The position numbers were made by a program, and so were the translations under genes. Under the pieces are notes generated by a model that was given only the letters and a program-made list of their open reading frames with translations, made no database searches and was not told the origin of the DNA. From contig CAWGOF010000003.1 in the NCBI GenBank assembly GCA_963824225.1, positions 434,001 to 498,000 on the forward strand: a stretch of 64,000 nt of DNA. Reading direction: 5' to 3'. Positions 9,387-27,048 of the stretch are shown here, in pieces. Source of the DNA: CAWGOF01 sp963824225 (GTDB lineage Bacteria > Acidobacteriota > Polarisedimenticolia > Polarisedimenticolales > Polarisedimenticolaceae). Position 1 is the first letter of the stretch. Each line of letters begins with the position of its first letter.

Positions 9387-10553
9387 CTAGCGAACGGCCC
9401 ACCACACCGCGACGCCGAGGGCGACGACGAGCGCTGCCGCGACCCAGGCCAGGACCCGACGCGGGATCGACGCCGCTCCCGACCGTGCCTCGGCCGGCGC
9501 CTCGGCGAGCCCGCGCACGCGCACGAGGCGCGTCGTGAGCACGGTGTGGCCTGCGGCGCGGCGAAACACCTCGCGGTTGACGCGACCGTGCTGTGACGCG
9601 GTGCGACCGAAGAGCGCCTTGTCGAGGCGGCGCATCCGATCGACGGCCGTCGGATGGGCCGCCGAGATCTCGGCCACGCGCGGATCGCCGCGCTCGACCA
9701 TCTGCTGCAGCCGGCGCAGGTAGCGCAGAACCGATTCGGGATCGTAGCCCAGCGCCAGAACCGCCTCGAGCCCCCGAGCGTCCGCGTCCCGCTCGCGGTG
9801 CCGGCCGTAGCCCAGCGCGATCAGGTCGTTGGCCGCGCGGCAGAAGCCCGACTCCGACGATTCGCCCGCATCCTTGGTCAGGACGTCGAAGCCCAGGCGC
9901 ACGAGACGCGTGGCCGCGTCGGCGCACGCCGCGTGCGTCAGCTCGTGCGCCAGGACGAACGCCAGCTCGGCCTCGTCCTCGAGGAACACGAGCGTGCCCA
10001 GGCTGAGCACCAGTGTCCCCGAAGGCAGCGCGAGCGTCTTGAGCCCGGCGTCCTCGAGCAGCACGACGCGCACGCTCGGCGGTGCACCGTCGACGGTCGG
10101 TACGACCTGCCGCGCGACGGCGTCGAGATACGCGGTGAGCGCCGGCGTTCCGACGAAGCGCCACTGCTTCTCGAGCACGACGCGCATCTCGCGCTCGATC
10201 GCCGCGGCGAGGCCGGCATCGGGCAGGTCCGCCGGCACCTTCCCGGCTCGGCAATCGGCGCAGCGATGCGCGCTGTGCGGGAGGATCTCCGGCGACACGA
10301 ATGGCAGACTGCACTCCGAGCATTCGAAGACGAGCCTCGGCGCACCCGCGCCGGCGACCCAGCGCGTGCCGCAGCGTGCGCAGCGCCGGACGAGCTCGGT
10401 CGACACGAGGGAGCACGAGACGCCCGGCAGACCGCTCGGCGGATCGCCGCAGCGCGGGCACGGAATGGCGGCCGCGGCGGCCGCCGCAGCGGCCGCTGCA
10501 GCAGCGGAGTGCGGCGCCGCTACTGGCGGCGCGGCTACCGCCCGACGATCCAT
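9387..10553 (-). CDS. M48-family zinc metallopeptidase with N-terminal zinc ribbons and C-terminal membrane anchor
   Basis: 388 residues. Residues 17-29 are an uninterrupted run of 13 alanines. Residues ~32-105 contain three CxxC pairs (CPRC, CARC, CSEC/CADC) typical of zinc ribbons. The peptidase domain carries HELTH at 203-207 and ERDADARGLEAVL near 254, the third zinc ligand of M48 enzymes. The last ~25 residues form one hydrophobic helix (RVLAWVAAALVVALGVAVWW). Cys-rich N-terminal and C-terminal anchor arrangement is unusual for HtpX/BepA, so its role (membrane or envelope protein quality control) is inferred. Its start lies inside the upstream zinc-ribbon gene, overlapping by 19 bp, so the two are likely co-translated. 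Confidence 0.75.
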   Translation of the reverse strand: MDRRAVAAPPVAAPHSAAAAAAAAAAAAAIPCPRCGDPPSGLPGVSCSLVSTELVRRCARCGTRWVAGAGAPRLVFECSECSLPFVSPEILPHSAHRCADCRAGKVPADLPDAGLAAAIEREMRVVLEKQWRFVGTPALTAYLDAVARQVVPTVDGAPPSVRVVLLEDAGLKTLALPSGTLVLSLGTLVFLEDEAELAFVLAHELTHAACADAATRLVRLGFDVLTKDAGESSESGFCRAANDLIALGYGRHRERDADARGLEAVLALGYDPESVLRYLRRLQQMVERGDPRVAEISAAHPTAVDRMRRLDKALFGRTASQHGRVNREVFRRAAGHTVLTTRLVRVRGLAEAPAEARSGAASIPRRVLAWVAAALVVALGVAVWWAVR

Positions 10554-11071
10554 CGATCGCCGGCCCAGCCCGCGAGAAGGCCGAGCGATGCGCCGAGGGC
10601 CGCGAGTCCCGCGGGTCCGGCCGCCGAGACGACCGGCAGGTCTCCCACGAGCCCCTGCGCACCGGCCCAGTAGCCCAGAAGCGCCCCGACCACGGCGAGG
10701 AGCGCGGGCAGGAGCGGCGACCCGGCGCTGCCGGTCGGAGCCTGGGGGTTCGGCGGCGCCACGTCGAGGCTCGGATCCTGGGCTGCCGAGGTCTCGGTCC
10801 ACGGATCGTACGGCGTGGCTGGCGTCACCGAGCCCGGGCGGGTCGCATCGCGGACCAGCGCCTGCGGGCTCACCGCGGCCTGCGGCGCAGGTGCCCCGAC
10901 GCGGTCGCCGCCCCACGGCATGCCACCGGCGGTGGCCGGTCGCAGCACGTACGACCGCGGCGCCGAGACGATCGGCACCTCGCTCCCGCAACCGGAGCAG
11001 CAGCCGCGGTCACTCCCCCGCGTCGCCTCGACCCGGTATCGCGCTCCGCAGGACGGACAAGAGACGATCAC
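10535..11071 (-). CDS. zinc-ribbon membrane protein of unknown function
   Basis: 178 residues from GTG 11071. The N-terminus is a two-CxxC zinc ribbon (VSCPSCGARYRV ... CCSGCGSEV) like the MJ0042 type. A Pro/Ala/Thr-rich linker of ~70 residues follows, then two hydrophobic helices at the C-terminus (PALLAVVGALLGYWAGAQ and GLAALGASLGLLAGWAG). Its zinc ribbon parallels that of the downstream peptidase, suggesting a functional pair. A strong promoter sits 25-53 bp upstream. The function is not recognised. Confidence 0.65.
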   Translation of the reverse strand: MIVSCPSCGARYRVEATRGSDRGCCSGCGSEVPIVSAPRSYVLRPATAGGMPWGGDRVGAPAPQAAVSPQALVRDATRPGSVTPATPYDPWTETSAAQDPSLDVAPPNPQAPTGSAGSPLLPALLAVVGALLGYWAGAQGLVGDLPVVSAAGPAGLAALGASLGLLAGWAGDRWIVGR

Positions 11072-11095
11072 GATCGACCCCCTCGACCCGCGCCG

Positions 11096-11124
11096 AACAT
11101 AGGTCCATGCCCCGGTCGGGTCAA
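11096..11124 (-). promoter_or_regulatory. promoter for zinc-ribbon/M48 operon
   Basis: On the minus strand TTGACC (11124-11119), 17-bp spacer, TATGTT (11101-11096); predicted start near 11089, 18 nt before GTG 11071. Confidence 0.65.
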
Positions 11125-11168
11125 GGTCCGACGCACGCGGCCGCACGGCCCTGAAGTGCCGTGCGCGC

Positions 11169-11240
11169 TTTACGTTGGAGCCGATTCGCTGTGGTATATT
11201 TTCCGCTTCATTCTGGCGCATCGTCCGCAAGGAGACCGCG
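11169..11240 (+). promoter_or_regulatory. promoter region and ribosome binding site of EF-G-like gene
   Basis: TATATT at 11195-11200 preceded by TTTACG (11169-11174, spacing 20, longer than ideal). A clean AAGGAG lies ~6 nt before ATG 11241 and decides that start. Confidence 0.45.
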
Positions 11241-13361
11241 ATGAAGGTCTACTCGACGCGCGGACATCCGCAACGTCGCGCTCATCGGCCACGGCGAGAC
11301 GGGCAAGACGAGCCTGGCGTCGGCGCTCCTGTTCGCGGCGGGCGCAGTCAACCGACTCGGGCGAGTGGACGACGGGACGGCCGTCACCGACTTCGACGAC
11401 GAGGAGATCGAGCGCAAGATCTCGCTGCAGACCGCGCTCGCGCACCTCGAGTGGAAGGGCCGGAAGGTCAACCTCATCGACACCCCCGGGTACGCCGCGT
11501 TCGTGTCCGACGCCAAGCTCGGCGTGGCGGTCGCCGACACGACGCTGCTCCTGGTCGAGGCCGTGGCCGGCGTGCAGGTCATCACCGAGCGCGTGTGGGG
11601 TACGCCGAGCAGTTCGGGCTCCCGGTCGTTCGTGGTCAACAAGCTCGACCGGGAGAACGCCTCGTTCGAGCGCGCGGTCGCGGGCGATCCGCGAGCGGTT
11701 CGGGCGCACGGCCGTGCCGATCCAGCTCCCGATCGGCGCCGAGCACGCGTTCACCGGGGTCGTCGACCTGCTCGGCGCGTGAAGCGTATCGGTTCGCCAC
11801 CGACCGGTCGGGGAAGATGACCGAGGAGGCCGTGCCGGCGGCGATGGCCGAGGACGTGCGGGCGGCGCGCGCCGCGCTGGTCGAGATCGTGGCCGAGACG
11901 GACGATGCGCTGATGGAGCGGTTCTTCGAGGCCGGGGAGCTCGGCGCCGAGGAGCTGCTCGGCGGGCTGCGCGCGCGCGATCGCCGCAGCGGCAAGCCTG
12001 TTCCCGGTCGCCTGCGCGTCGGCCGGGCACGTCGTGGGAGCCCAACCGCTGCTCGACGCGATCGTCGAGCTGTTGCCCGATCCGGCATGGCGCGAGGCGG
12101 TCGGCACCGACCCGCGCACATCGACCGAGGTGCGCCGGCCCGTGGCCGAGGACCAGCCGGTCTCGGCGTTCGTGTTCAAGACGATCGCCGACCCGTTCGC
12201 CGGACGTCTGTCCCTGTTCCGCGTCATCTCGGGAACGATCGCCGCGATTCGCACGTGATCAACCGCGGCGCGAGAGACCACGCCGAGCGACTGGCGAACC
12301 TCGCGCGTCCTGCAGGGCAAGCAGCTCGACGCCGGTCCCCGAGCTCCGCGCCGGCGACCTGGGCGTCGTCGCCAAGCTCAAAGAGACCCAGACGTCGGAC
12401 ACGCTCTGCCGACCCGGCGCACCCCGTGCGTGTACCCGCGCGATCACGTTCCCGCGATCCGGCGATCTCGTTCGCCGTCGAGCCGAAATCGAAGGGCGAC
12501 GAGGAGAAGATCTCGACGGCCCTGGCGCGGCTGATCGAGGAGGACCCCGTGCTGCGCGTGCGGCGCGACGCGCGGACGCACGAGCTGCTCGTGTCGGGGC
12601 ACGGCCAGGTCCACGTCGAGGTCGCGATGCGCAGGATGAAGACGAAGTTCGGCGTCGAGGCCGATGCTGCAGCCAGCCCAAGGTCCCGTACCTCGAGACG
12701 ATCAAGCGCAAGGTCGCCGCGGATCGAGGGCAAGCACAAGAAGCAGACCGGCGGCCGCGGTCAGTTCGGCGATGTGCGTGGATCGAGATGGAGCCGTTGC
12801 CCGCGCGGCGCCGGCTTCGAGTTCGTGGACAAGATCTTCGGCGGCTCGATCCCGCAGAACTACCGCCCGGCGGTCGAGAAGGGCGATCCGCGAGGCCTCC
12901 GAGCGCGGGTGGCTCGCGGGCAACCCGGTCGTCGACTTCCGGGTGACGCTGACCGACGGCTAGTACCACGACGTCGACTCGTCGGAGATGGCGTTCAAGA
13001 TCGCGGGCTCGCTCGCGTTCAAGGCGGCGATGCGAGCAGGCGCGCCCGACGATCCTCGAGCCGATCTATGGCCGTCGAGATCACGGCGCCCGAGGAGTAC
13101 GATGGGCGACATCATGGGCGACCTCTCCTCCCGCCGCGGCAAGCCGCAGGGGATGGAAGCCAGGGGCACTACCAGGTGATCAAGGCCTCGGTCCCGCTGG
13201 CCGAGATGCTGACCTACGCGCTCGACGCTCAAGTCGATGACCTCGCGATCGCGGCACCTACCACATGGAGTTCGACCACTACGAGGAGGTCCCCGGCCCA
13301 GATCCAGGAGAAGATCGTGGCCGAAGCACGCGCGCGCACGAAGGCACGAGGCGAGAAGTAG
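11241..13361 (+). CDS. EF-G-like translational GTPase (EF-G2/FusA-like), heavily frameshifted
   Basis: About 700 residues after correction. GTPase motifs: GHGETGKTSL (P-loop, ~residue 17), LIDTPGY (G3) and NKLD (G4). The N-terminus and the VNRLGRVDDGT..DFDDEE stretch in the switch I area match the second EF-G class found in Acidobacteria, Thermotoga and deltaproteobacterial lineages rather than canonical FusA. Later pieces include GHGQVHVEVAM, KKQTGGRGQF (domain IV loop), GSIPQNYRPAVEKG, EYMGDIMGDLSSRRG and the C-terminal helix EARARTKARGEK. About ten or more single-base indels occur, plus one in-frame TAG at 12961-12963 where a Ser codon is expected. The fragments are otherwise perfectly ordered, so I read it as one gene with consensus errors. 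Confidence 0.8.
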   Translation: MKVYSTRGHPQRRAHRPRRDGQDEPGVGAPVRGGRSQPTRASGRRDGRHRLRRRGDRAQDLAADRARAPRVEGPEGQPHRHPRVRRVRVRRQARRGGRRHDAAPGRGRGRRAGHHRARVGYAEQFGLPVVRGQQARPGERLVRARGRGRSASGSGARPCRSSSRSAPSTRSPGSSTCSAREAYRFATDRSGKMTEEAVPAAMAEDVRAARAALVEIVAETDDALMERFFEAGELGAEELLGGLRARDRRSGKPVPGRLRVGRARRGSPTAARRDRRAVARSGMARGGRHRPAHIDRGAPARGRGPAGLGVRVQDDRRPVRRTSVPVPRHLGNDRRDSHVINRGARDHAERLANLARPAGQAARRRSPSSAPATWASSPSSKRPRRRTRSADPAHPVRVPARSRSRDPAISFAVEPKSKGDEEKISTALARLIEEDPVLRVRRDARTHELLVSGHGQVHVEVAMRRMKTKFGVEADAAASPRSRTSRRSSARSPRIEGKHKKQTGGRGQFGDVRGSRWSRCPRGAGFEFVDKIFGGSIPQNYRPAVEKGDPRGLRARVARGQPGRRLPGDADRRLVPRRRLVGDGVQDRGLARVQGGDASRRARRSSSRSMAVEITAPEEYDGRHHGRPLLPPRQAAGDGSQGHYQVIKASVPLAEMLTYALDAQVDDLAIAAPTTWSSTTTRRSPAQIQEKIVAEARARTKARGEK

Positions 13362-13367
13362 ACCGGC

Positions 13368-14718
<1,351 letters not shown>

Positions 14719-14722
<4 letters not shown>

Positions 14723-16133
14723 GCCGGCCGACGCAAGGTCGGCGTCGATCAGCCTCGGCTGCGCCAAGAACCTGGTCGACACCGAGGTCATGCTCGGCCA
14801 TCTCGACGCGGCGGGGTGCGACGTTCGTGCACGACCCCGGCGAGGCCGACGTGCTCGTCGTCAACACCTGCGCGTTCATCGAGGCCGCGCGCGAGGAATC
14901 GATCCGGGCGATCCTCGAGGCCGCGGAGCTGAAGACGCACGGGACGCGTGCAGCGCGCTCGTGGTCGCCGGCTGCATGGTGCAGCGCTACGGCGACGAGC
15001 TGCGCGCGCGAGCTGCCCGAGGTCGACGCGTTCGTCGGCCTGGACGAGCTGTCGACGATCGTCGACGCGGCGCGCATCGCGCCGCGAGCCCTGCGGAGCG
15101 ATCTGCCGCTCGTGCCGACGCCCGCCGTCCTACGCCCGCGGTCCGCGCGGCCGCGGCGTCGCGACCTATCTCTACGACGACCACGACTCCGCGCAGCCTG
15201 GCCACGCCGCCGTGGACGGCGTACGTCAAGATCGCCGAGGGCTGCGACCACACGTGCTCGTTCTGCGCGATCCCGAGCTTTCGCGGGACGTTCCGCTCGC
15301 GGCGATCCGGACGAGCGTCGTGCGCGAGGCGACGTCGCTCGGCCGCGGCGCGGCGTGCGCGAGATCAACCTCGATCGCCCAGGACTCGAGCCACTACGGC
15401 CGCGACCTCGGCCGGGCGACGGCCTGGCCGGCCTGCTGCGACGCGCTCGACGCGGGTCGTCCGAGCTGCGCTGGATCCGCGTGCACTACCTCTACCCGAA
15501 CACGGTGACCGACCGCGCTGCTCGAGGCGATGGCGCGGCTGCCGCGCGTCGTGACGTACGTCGACATGCCGCTGCAGCACGCGCACCGCGACGACGCTGC
15601 GCGCGCATGCGCCGCGGCGGTTCGGCGGAGAGCCACCTGCGGCTCCTCGAGCCGCTTCCGCGCGGCGATGCCCGAGGCGCAGCCTGCGCACGCACGTTCA
15701 TCGTCGGGTTTCCCGGTGAGACCGAAGCCGAGTTCGACGCGCTCCTCGCGTTCGTCGACGAGGCGCGCTTCGACCACGTCGGGCGTGTTCACGTACTCCC
15801 ACGAGGACGGGACGCCGGGCGCGCGCGCTCGCCGACGACGTGCCCGCCGAGGTCAAGGACGAGCGCAAGGCGCGGCTGCTCGCGCGCCAGCAGCCGATCG
15901 CGTTCGCGAGCAACGCCGGCGCGCGTCGGCTCGCACGCCGAGGTGCTGGTCGAGGGCGCGCACCCCGAGACCGAGCATCTGCTCGTCGGGCGCACTCGCG
16001 ACGCAGGCCCGCGAGGTCGACGGCCAGGTCCTGCTGAACGACGGCTACGCCGAAGCCGGGGTCGTTCGTGCGGGTCGAGATCACGGACACCGCGGGCTAC
16101 GACCTCGTGGGCGCGATCGTTGGACCGGCCTGA
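14719..16133 (+). CDS. rimO: ribosomal protein S12 methylthiotransferase (radical SAM), frameshifted
   Basis: About 465 residues after correction. RimO methylthiolates Asp89 of S12. Visible: ISLGCAKNLVDTEVMLG (the first cluster-binding Cys in the methylthiotransferase domain), VVNTCAFIEAAREES (second Cys), VVAGCMVQRYG (third Cys), KIAEGCDHTCSFCAIPSFRG (CxxxCxxC radical-SAM motif), VDMPLQHA, RTFIVGFPGETEAEFD, FTYSHEDGT and a TRAM-like C-terminus. The SLGCAKNLVDTE signature points to RimO over MiaB. About ten indels are spread along the gene. The start GTG 14719 overlaps the asnS stop. Confidence 0.85.
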
Positions 16134-16625
16134 GCCGCGCCCGCCCGCCGCGCGCGCGGACACCGGATCGCTGCGCGGACTCCATCTGGCGATCGCGACG
16201 GCCGCGGGCACGGGTCGGGCGCCGTTCGCGCCAGGCACCGCCGGATCGGCGGTCGGCGTCGCCGTGGCGGCGTTGCTCTTCGCCGTCGGAGGCGCGACCG
16301 CCGTCGCCGTGGGCGCGGTCGGCGCCGCGGCGCTGGGCTTCGCCTGCGCCGGTCCCGCGGCGCGCGCGCTCGGCGAGTCCGACCCCGGTCGCGTCGTCAT
16401 CGACGAGGTCGCCGGCCAGATGGTGGCGCTGCTGTTCGTGCCTCCGAGCGTTTCGCTGTGGCTCGCGTCGTTCGTCCTGTTCCGCGTGTTCGACGTGCTG
16501 AAGCCGTTTCCCGGCGCGACAGCTCGAGGACCTGCCCGGCGGCTCGGGTATCATGGCCGACGACCTCGCGGCCGGGCTCTACGCCAACGGCGTGCTGCAG
16601 CTCGCGCGGCTGGCTCCTCGCGTGA
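16120..16625 (+). CDS. pgpA: phosphatidylglycerophosphatase A
   Basis: About 167 residues, four hydrophobic segments. PgpA dephosphorylates phosphatidylglycerol phosphate in the inner membrane. Signatures: GTGRAPFAPGTAGS at ~25-38, VIDEVAGQMVALLF in the middle and DVLKPFP before the last helix, then SGIMADDLAAGLYANGVLQL. The start TTG 16120 overlaps the rimO stop by 14 bp. One indel near 16513 moves the frame; a further insertion near 16611 would make it end RLLLA at TGA 16623-16625. Without that correction pgpA reads straight into ribF. Confidence 0.8.
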
Positions 16626-16633
16626 CGCGCCGC

Positions 16634-17575
16634 ATGAACGTCTGGAACGGCATCGACTCGCTCCCGGCCGATTTTCCACCGGTCGTCGCCAGCATCGGCA
16701 AGTTCGACGGCGTCCATCTCGGGCATCAGGAGATCCTGCGCCGCGCCGTGGCCGAGGCCCGCAGCCGACGCGGGTCCTCGCTGCTCATCAGCTTCGACCC
16801 GCATCCGACCGCGATCCTGGCCCCCGAGCGCATGCCCCGGCTGTTGCAGACCAAGCGGCAGAAGCTCGACGCGCTGGCCGACACGGGTCTGAGCGACCTG
16901 CTGTTCCTCGCGTTCACGCCCGAGCTCGCGGCGCTCGATGGCCAGGCCTTCTTCTCCGAGGTCCTCCTGCGGCGGCTGCGGCTGATGAGCGTCTACGTCG
17001 GCGAGGGCTTCCGCTTCGGTCGCGACCGGTCGGGCGACGCCGCGCTGCTCGAGCGGATCGGCGCGCGCGCCGGCTTCGGCGTCCATCACGTCCCCCCCGT
17101 GCTCGTCGACGGCGTCCCGATCTCGTCGTCCGCGATTCGCACGGCGATCGTCCAGGGCGACGTCGAGCTGGCGGATCGGATGCTCGGTCGGCCGTACGCG
17201 ATCCGCGGCGAGATCGTTCGCGGGGCGAGCCGCGGGCGCCGGATCGGGTTTCCCACGGCGAACCTCGCGGTGGAGAACGAGATCGTCCCGCGGCCCGGCG
17301 TCTACGTGACCGAGACGATCGTGCTCGCCGCACGTCATCCGTCGGTCACGAACGTCGGGGTCCGCCCGACGTTCGGGTCCGAGGGTCTGGCGGTCGAGAG
17401 CCACCTGATCGAGTTCGACGCCGAGCTGTACGGCGAGCACGCCGAGCTGCGGTTCCTGGCCCGCCTGCGCGACGAGCAGCGCTTTGCCAGCGTGGCCGAG
17501 CTCCAGGATCAGATCGGACGCGATCTCGCGGCCGCGACCGCGTACTTCGACAATCGGCCGCTCGTCCGCCGATGA
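16634..17575 (+). CDS. ribF: bifunctional riboflavin kinase / FAD synthetase
   Basis: 313 residues, intact. The N-terminal nucleotidyltransferase domain has SIGKFDGVHLGHQEIL (GxFDGxHxGH) near residue 18 and SFDPHPTAI, then GEGFRFGRDRSGD and ISSSAIR. The C-terminal flavokinase domain has GRPYAIRGEIVRGASRGRRI, IGFPTANL, PRPGVYV, TNVGVRPTFG and a conserved HLIEFDAELYG. It converts riboflavin to FMN and FAD. ATG 16634 lies 8 bp after the presumed pgpA stop; the TGA overlaps tmk's ATG. Confidence 0.95.
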   Translation: MNVWNGIDSLPADFPPVVASIGKFDGVHLGHQEILRRAVAEARSRRGSSLLISFDPHPTAILAPERMPRLLQTKRQKLDALADTGLSDLLFLAFTPELAALDGQAFFSEVLLRRLRLMSVYVGEGFRFGRDRSGDAALLERIGARAGFGVHHVPPVLVDGVPISSSAIRTAIVQGDVELADRMLGRPYAIRGEIVRGASRGRRIGFPTANLAVENEIVPRPGVYVTETIVLAARHPSVTNVGVRPTFGSEGLAVESHLIEFDAELYGEHAELRFLARLRDEQRFASVAELQDQIGRDLAAATAYFDNRPLVRR

Positions 17576-18237
17576 GCCGCCGCACTCCGTGGATCACGCT
17601 CGAGGGCATCGAGGGCACGGGTAAGTCGACCCAGCTCGCGCGGCTCGCCGCGCGGCTCGCCGCGGCGGGACGCACGCCGGTCGTGACCCGCGAGCCGGGC
17701 GGCACCGCGCTCGGACGCGAGCTGCGCCGCGTGCTCTTGGCCTCGGTCGAGCCGCCGATCCATCCGCGAGCGGAGCTCCTGCTCTACGCGGCCGACCGGG
17801 TGCAGCACCTGACGCAGGTCGTCCTCCCCGCGCTCGCGGCGGGCACCGTCGTCCTGTGCGACCGGCATCTCGACGCGACGCTCGCGTACCAGGGACACGG
17901 TCGCGGGCTCGGCATCCCGGCGGTGCGCGACCTGCACCGGGCGTTCCCGCTCGACGCGCTCCCCGACCGCACGATCCTCCTCGACCTCGATGTGCGCGTG
18001 GCGCTCGAGCGGGCCCGCGGCCGCGACGAGCGCGCGGGCCGGGCGCGAACCGAAGGGCGATTCGAAGCCGAGCCCCTCGCGTTCCACGAACGCGTCCGCG
18101 AGGGCTATCTCGAGCTCGCGCGGGCCGAGCCGGCACGGATCCGCGTGGTCGATGCGGCGGGCACGGCCGAGGAGGTCGGCCGCCGGATCGACGCCGCGCT
18201 CGACGATGTGTTGCCCGAGCTCGGGGACGCCCCGTGA
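17572..18237 (+). CDS. tmk: thymidylate kinase
   Basis: 221 residues. Walker A EGIEGTGKST at 11-20, the dTMP-binding REPGGT and LCDRHLDATLAYQGHGRGL, and a lid region rich in Arg (RARGRDERAGRARTEGRFE). It phosphorylates dTMP to dTDP for DNA synthesis. ATGA overlap with ribF upstream and GTGA overlap with holB downstream, the widespread tmk-holB pairing. Confidence 0.95.
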   Translation: MSRRTPWITLEGIEGTGKSTQLARLAARLAAAGRTPVVTREPGGTALGRELRRVLLASVEPPIHPRAELLLYAADRVQHLTQVVLPALAAGTVVLCDRHLDATLAYQGHGRGLGIPAVRDLHRAFPLDALPDRTILLDLDVRVALERARGRDERAGRARTEGRFEAEPLAFHERVREGYLELARAEPARIRVVDAAGTAEEVGRRIDAALDDVLPELGDAP

Positions 18238-19277
18238 GCTTCGCTTCGATCGTCGGACAGGACGCGGCGATCGCGCTGCTTCGCGGGCTCCTGGCCGCCG
18301 GGCGCCTGCCGCAGGCGCTCGTGTTCCAGGGACCCGAGGCGGTGGGCAAGGCCACGACCGCGCGAGCCCTCGCCGCGGCGCTGCTGTGTCCGAGCGGTGC
18401 CGAGCACCGCGATCCGTGCGTCGACTGCCGGCTGCTCGAAGCCGGCAACCACCCGGACTTCCTCCTCGTCACGCGGCAGCCGCGCCGGCCGGGTGTCGAG
18501 ACCGAGCGCGAGGACGCGGACGACCCCGATCTGCGGAGCGTGATCACGGTCGATCAGGTCCGCGAGCTGACGCAGCTCGCGTCGCGCTCGCCGCGGCGCG
18601 CCGAGCGCCGCGTGTTCCTGATCGATCCGGCCGAGCGGATGAATGCCGAGGCGCAGAACGCGCTCCTGAAGACCCTCGAGGAGCCGGCCGATCCGACGGT
18701 GCTCGTGCTGGTGACGAGCCGCCCGCACCTGCTGCTGCCGACCGTGCGCTCGCGCTGCATCCCCGTGCGCTTTCGCGCGCTGCACTCGGCCGAGCTGGGG
18801 CGGCTCCTCTCCGCGCGCGGCGTTCCGGAGAGCGAGGCGCTCGCCCGCGCCGCGCTCTCCGAGGGACGACCGGGAGCGGCGCTGACCCTCGACCTCGAAG
18901 CGCAGCACAAGCGTCGCGAAGACGTTCTCGAGGCCGTCGAGCGGCTCGCCGCTCGCCCGCCCGCAATCGACGAGCTCGCGCGATTCGCCGAGCGCGTCGC
19001 CGGATCGTCCGAGGACGCGCTGGTCGAGGGCCTCGGCCTCGTCGAGAGCATCGTCCGCGATGCCGCGCGGACCGCGTTGCGCCGCGGCGACGCGGCCGTG
19101 ATCCACGTCGACGTCCGGTCACGCGTCGAGCGCATCGGCGAAGCCCTGGGCCCCGTTCGCGCCGCGGCGATCATCCGCTCGATCGAGGTCCTGCGGGGGC
19201 AGCTGCGGTTCCACCTGAACAAGACGCTCGTCGCCGAGAGCGTGCTCGCCGCGATCGCCGGCGGCCCGTTGCCGTAG
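18234..19277 (+). CDS. holB: DNA polymerase III delta' subunit
   Basis: 347 residues from GTG 18234. Clamp-loader AAA+ protein: IVGQDAAIALLRGLL, degenerate P-loop FQGPEAVGKATTARAL near 31-46, a zinc module with three visible cysteines (LLCPSG...DPCVDCRLL), then FLIDPAERMNAEAQNALLKT (sensor region), LEEPADPTVLVLVTSRP and TVRSRCIPVRF. The delta' subunit normally has a modified P-loop, consistent here. It is the last gene of the asnS-holB chain. Confidence 0.9.
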   Translation: MSFASIVGQDAAIALLRGLLAAGRLPQALVFQGPEAVGKATTARALAAALLCPSGAEHRDPCVDCRLLEAGNHPDFLLVTRQPRRPGVETEREDADDPDLRSVITVDQVRELTQLASRSPRRAERRVFLIDPAERMNAEAQNALLKTLEEPADPTVLVLVTSRPHLLLPTVRSRCIPVRFRALHSAELGRLLSARGVPESEALARAALSEGRPGAALTLDLEAQHKRREDVLEAVERLAARPPAIDELARFAERVAGSSEDALVEGLGLVESIVRDAARTALRRGDAAVIHVDVRSRVERIGEALGPVRAAAIIRSIEVLRGQLRFHLNKTLVAESVLAAIAGGPLP

Positions 19278-19502
19278 ATCTTCCCCGACTTCGCGAGCGT
19301 CACCCCAGTTTCTCCTTGACGTTCCCCGCGTGTCGCGATACACGTCTGACACCTCCGTGGGGGGAGGACCGGGCACAGGTCGTCGTCTCGGTATCTTGGG
19401 GGAGGGATGCGCGCGGCGCGACCCGACTCGCTCCGCGCCAGCTCGATGGCGTTCTTGCGGATCTTCGAACTCGCGAATCCACACAATCGTCAGGGGGGTG
19501 CG

Positions 19503-26988
<7,486 letters not shown>

Positions 26989-27005
26989 CCCTGTTCCTGC
27001 GGGAC

Positions 27006-27048
27006 CAGGCCCCGGATCTTCGGATCCGGGGCCTGATCCCCGTCTTTT
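27006..27048 (+). terminator. intrinsic terminator of the S8 protease gene
   Basis: A perfect 13-bp stem (27006-27018 with 27023-27035) closed by a TTCG tetraloop, followed by a T-containing tail ending TCTTTT. It lies between the protease stop and the stop of the convergent rlmD-like gene. Confidence 0.9.

Noticed and set aside
16514..17575. Apparent pgpA-ribF fusion
   Set aside because: The two frames join only because one base is probably extra near 16611; removing it gives a natural PgpA ending and a TGA at 16623-16625 ahead of the ribF ATG.
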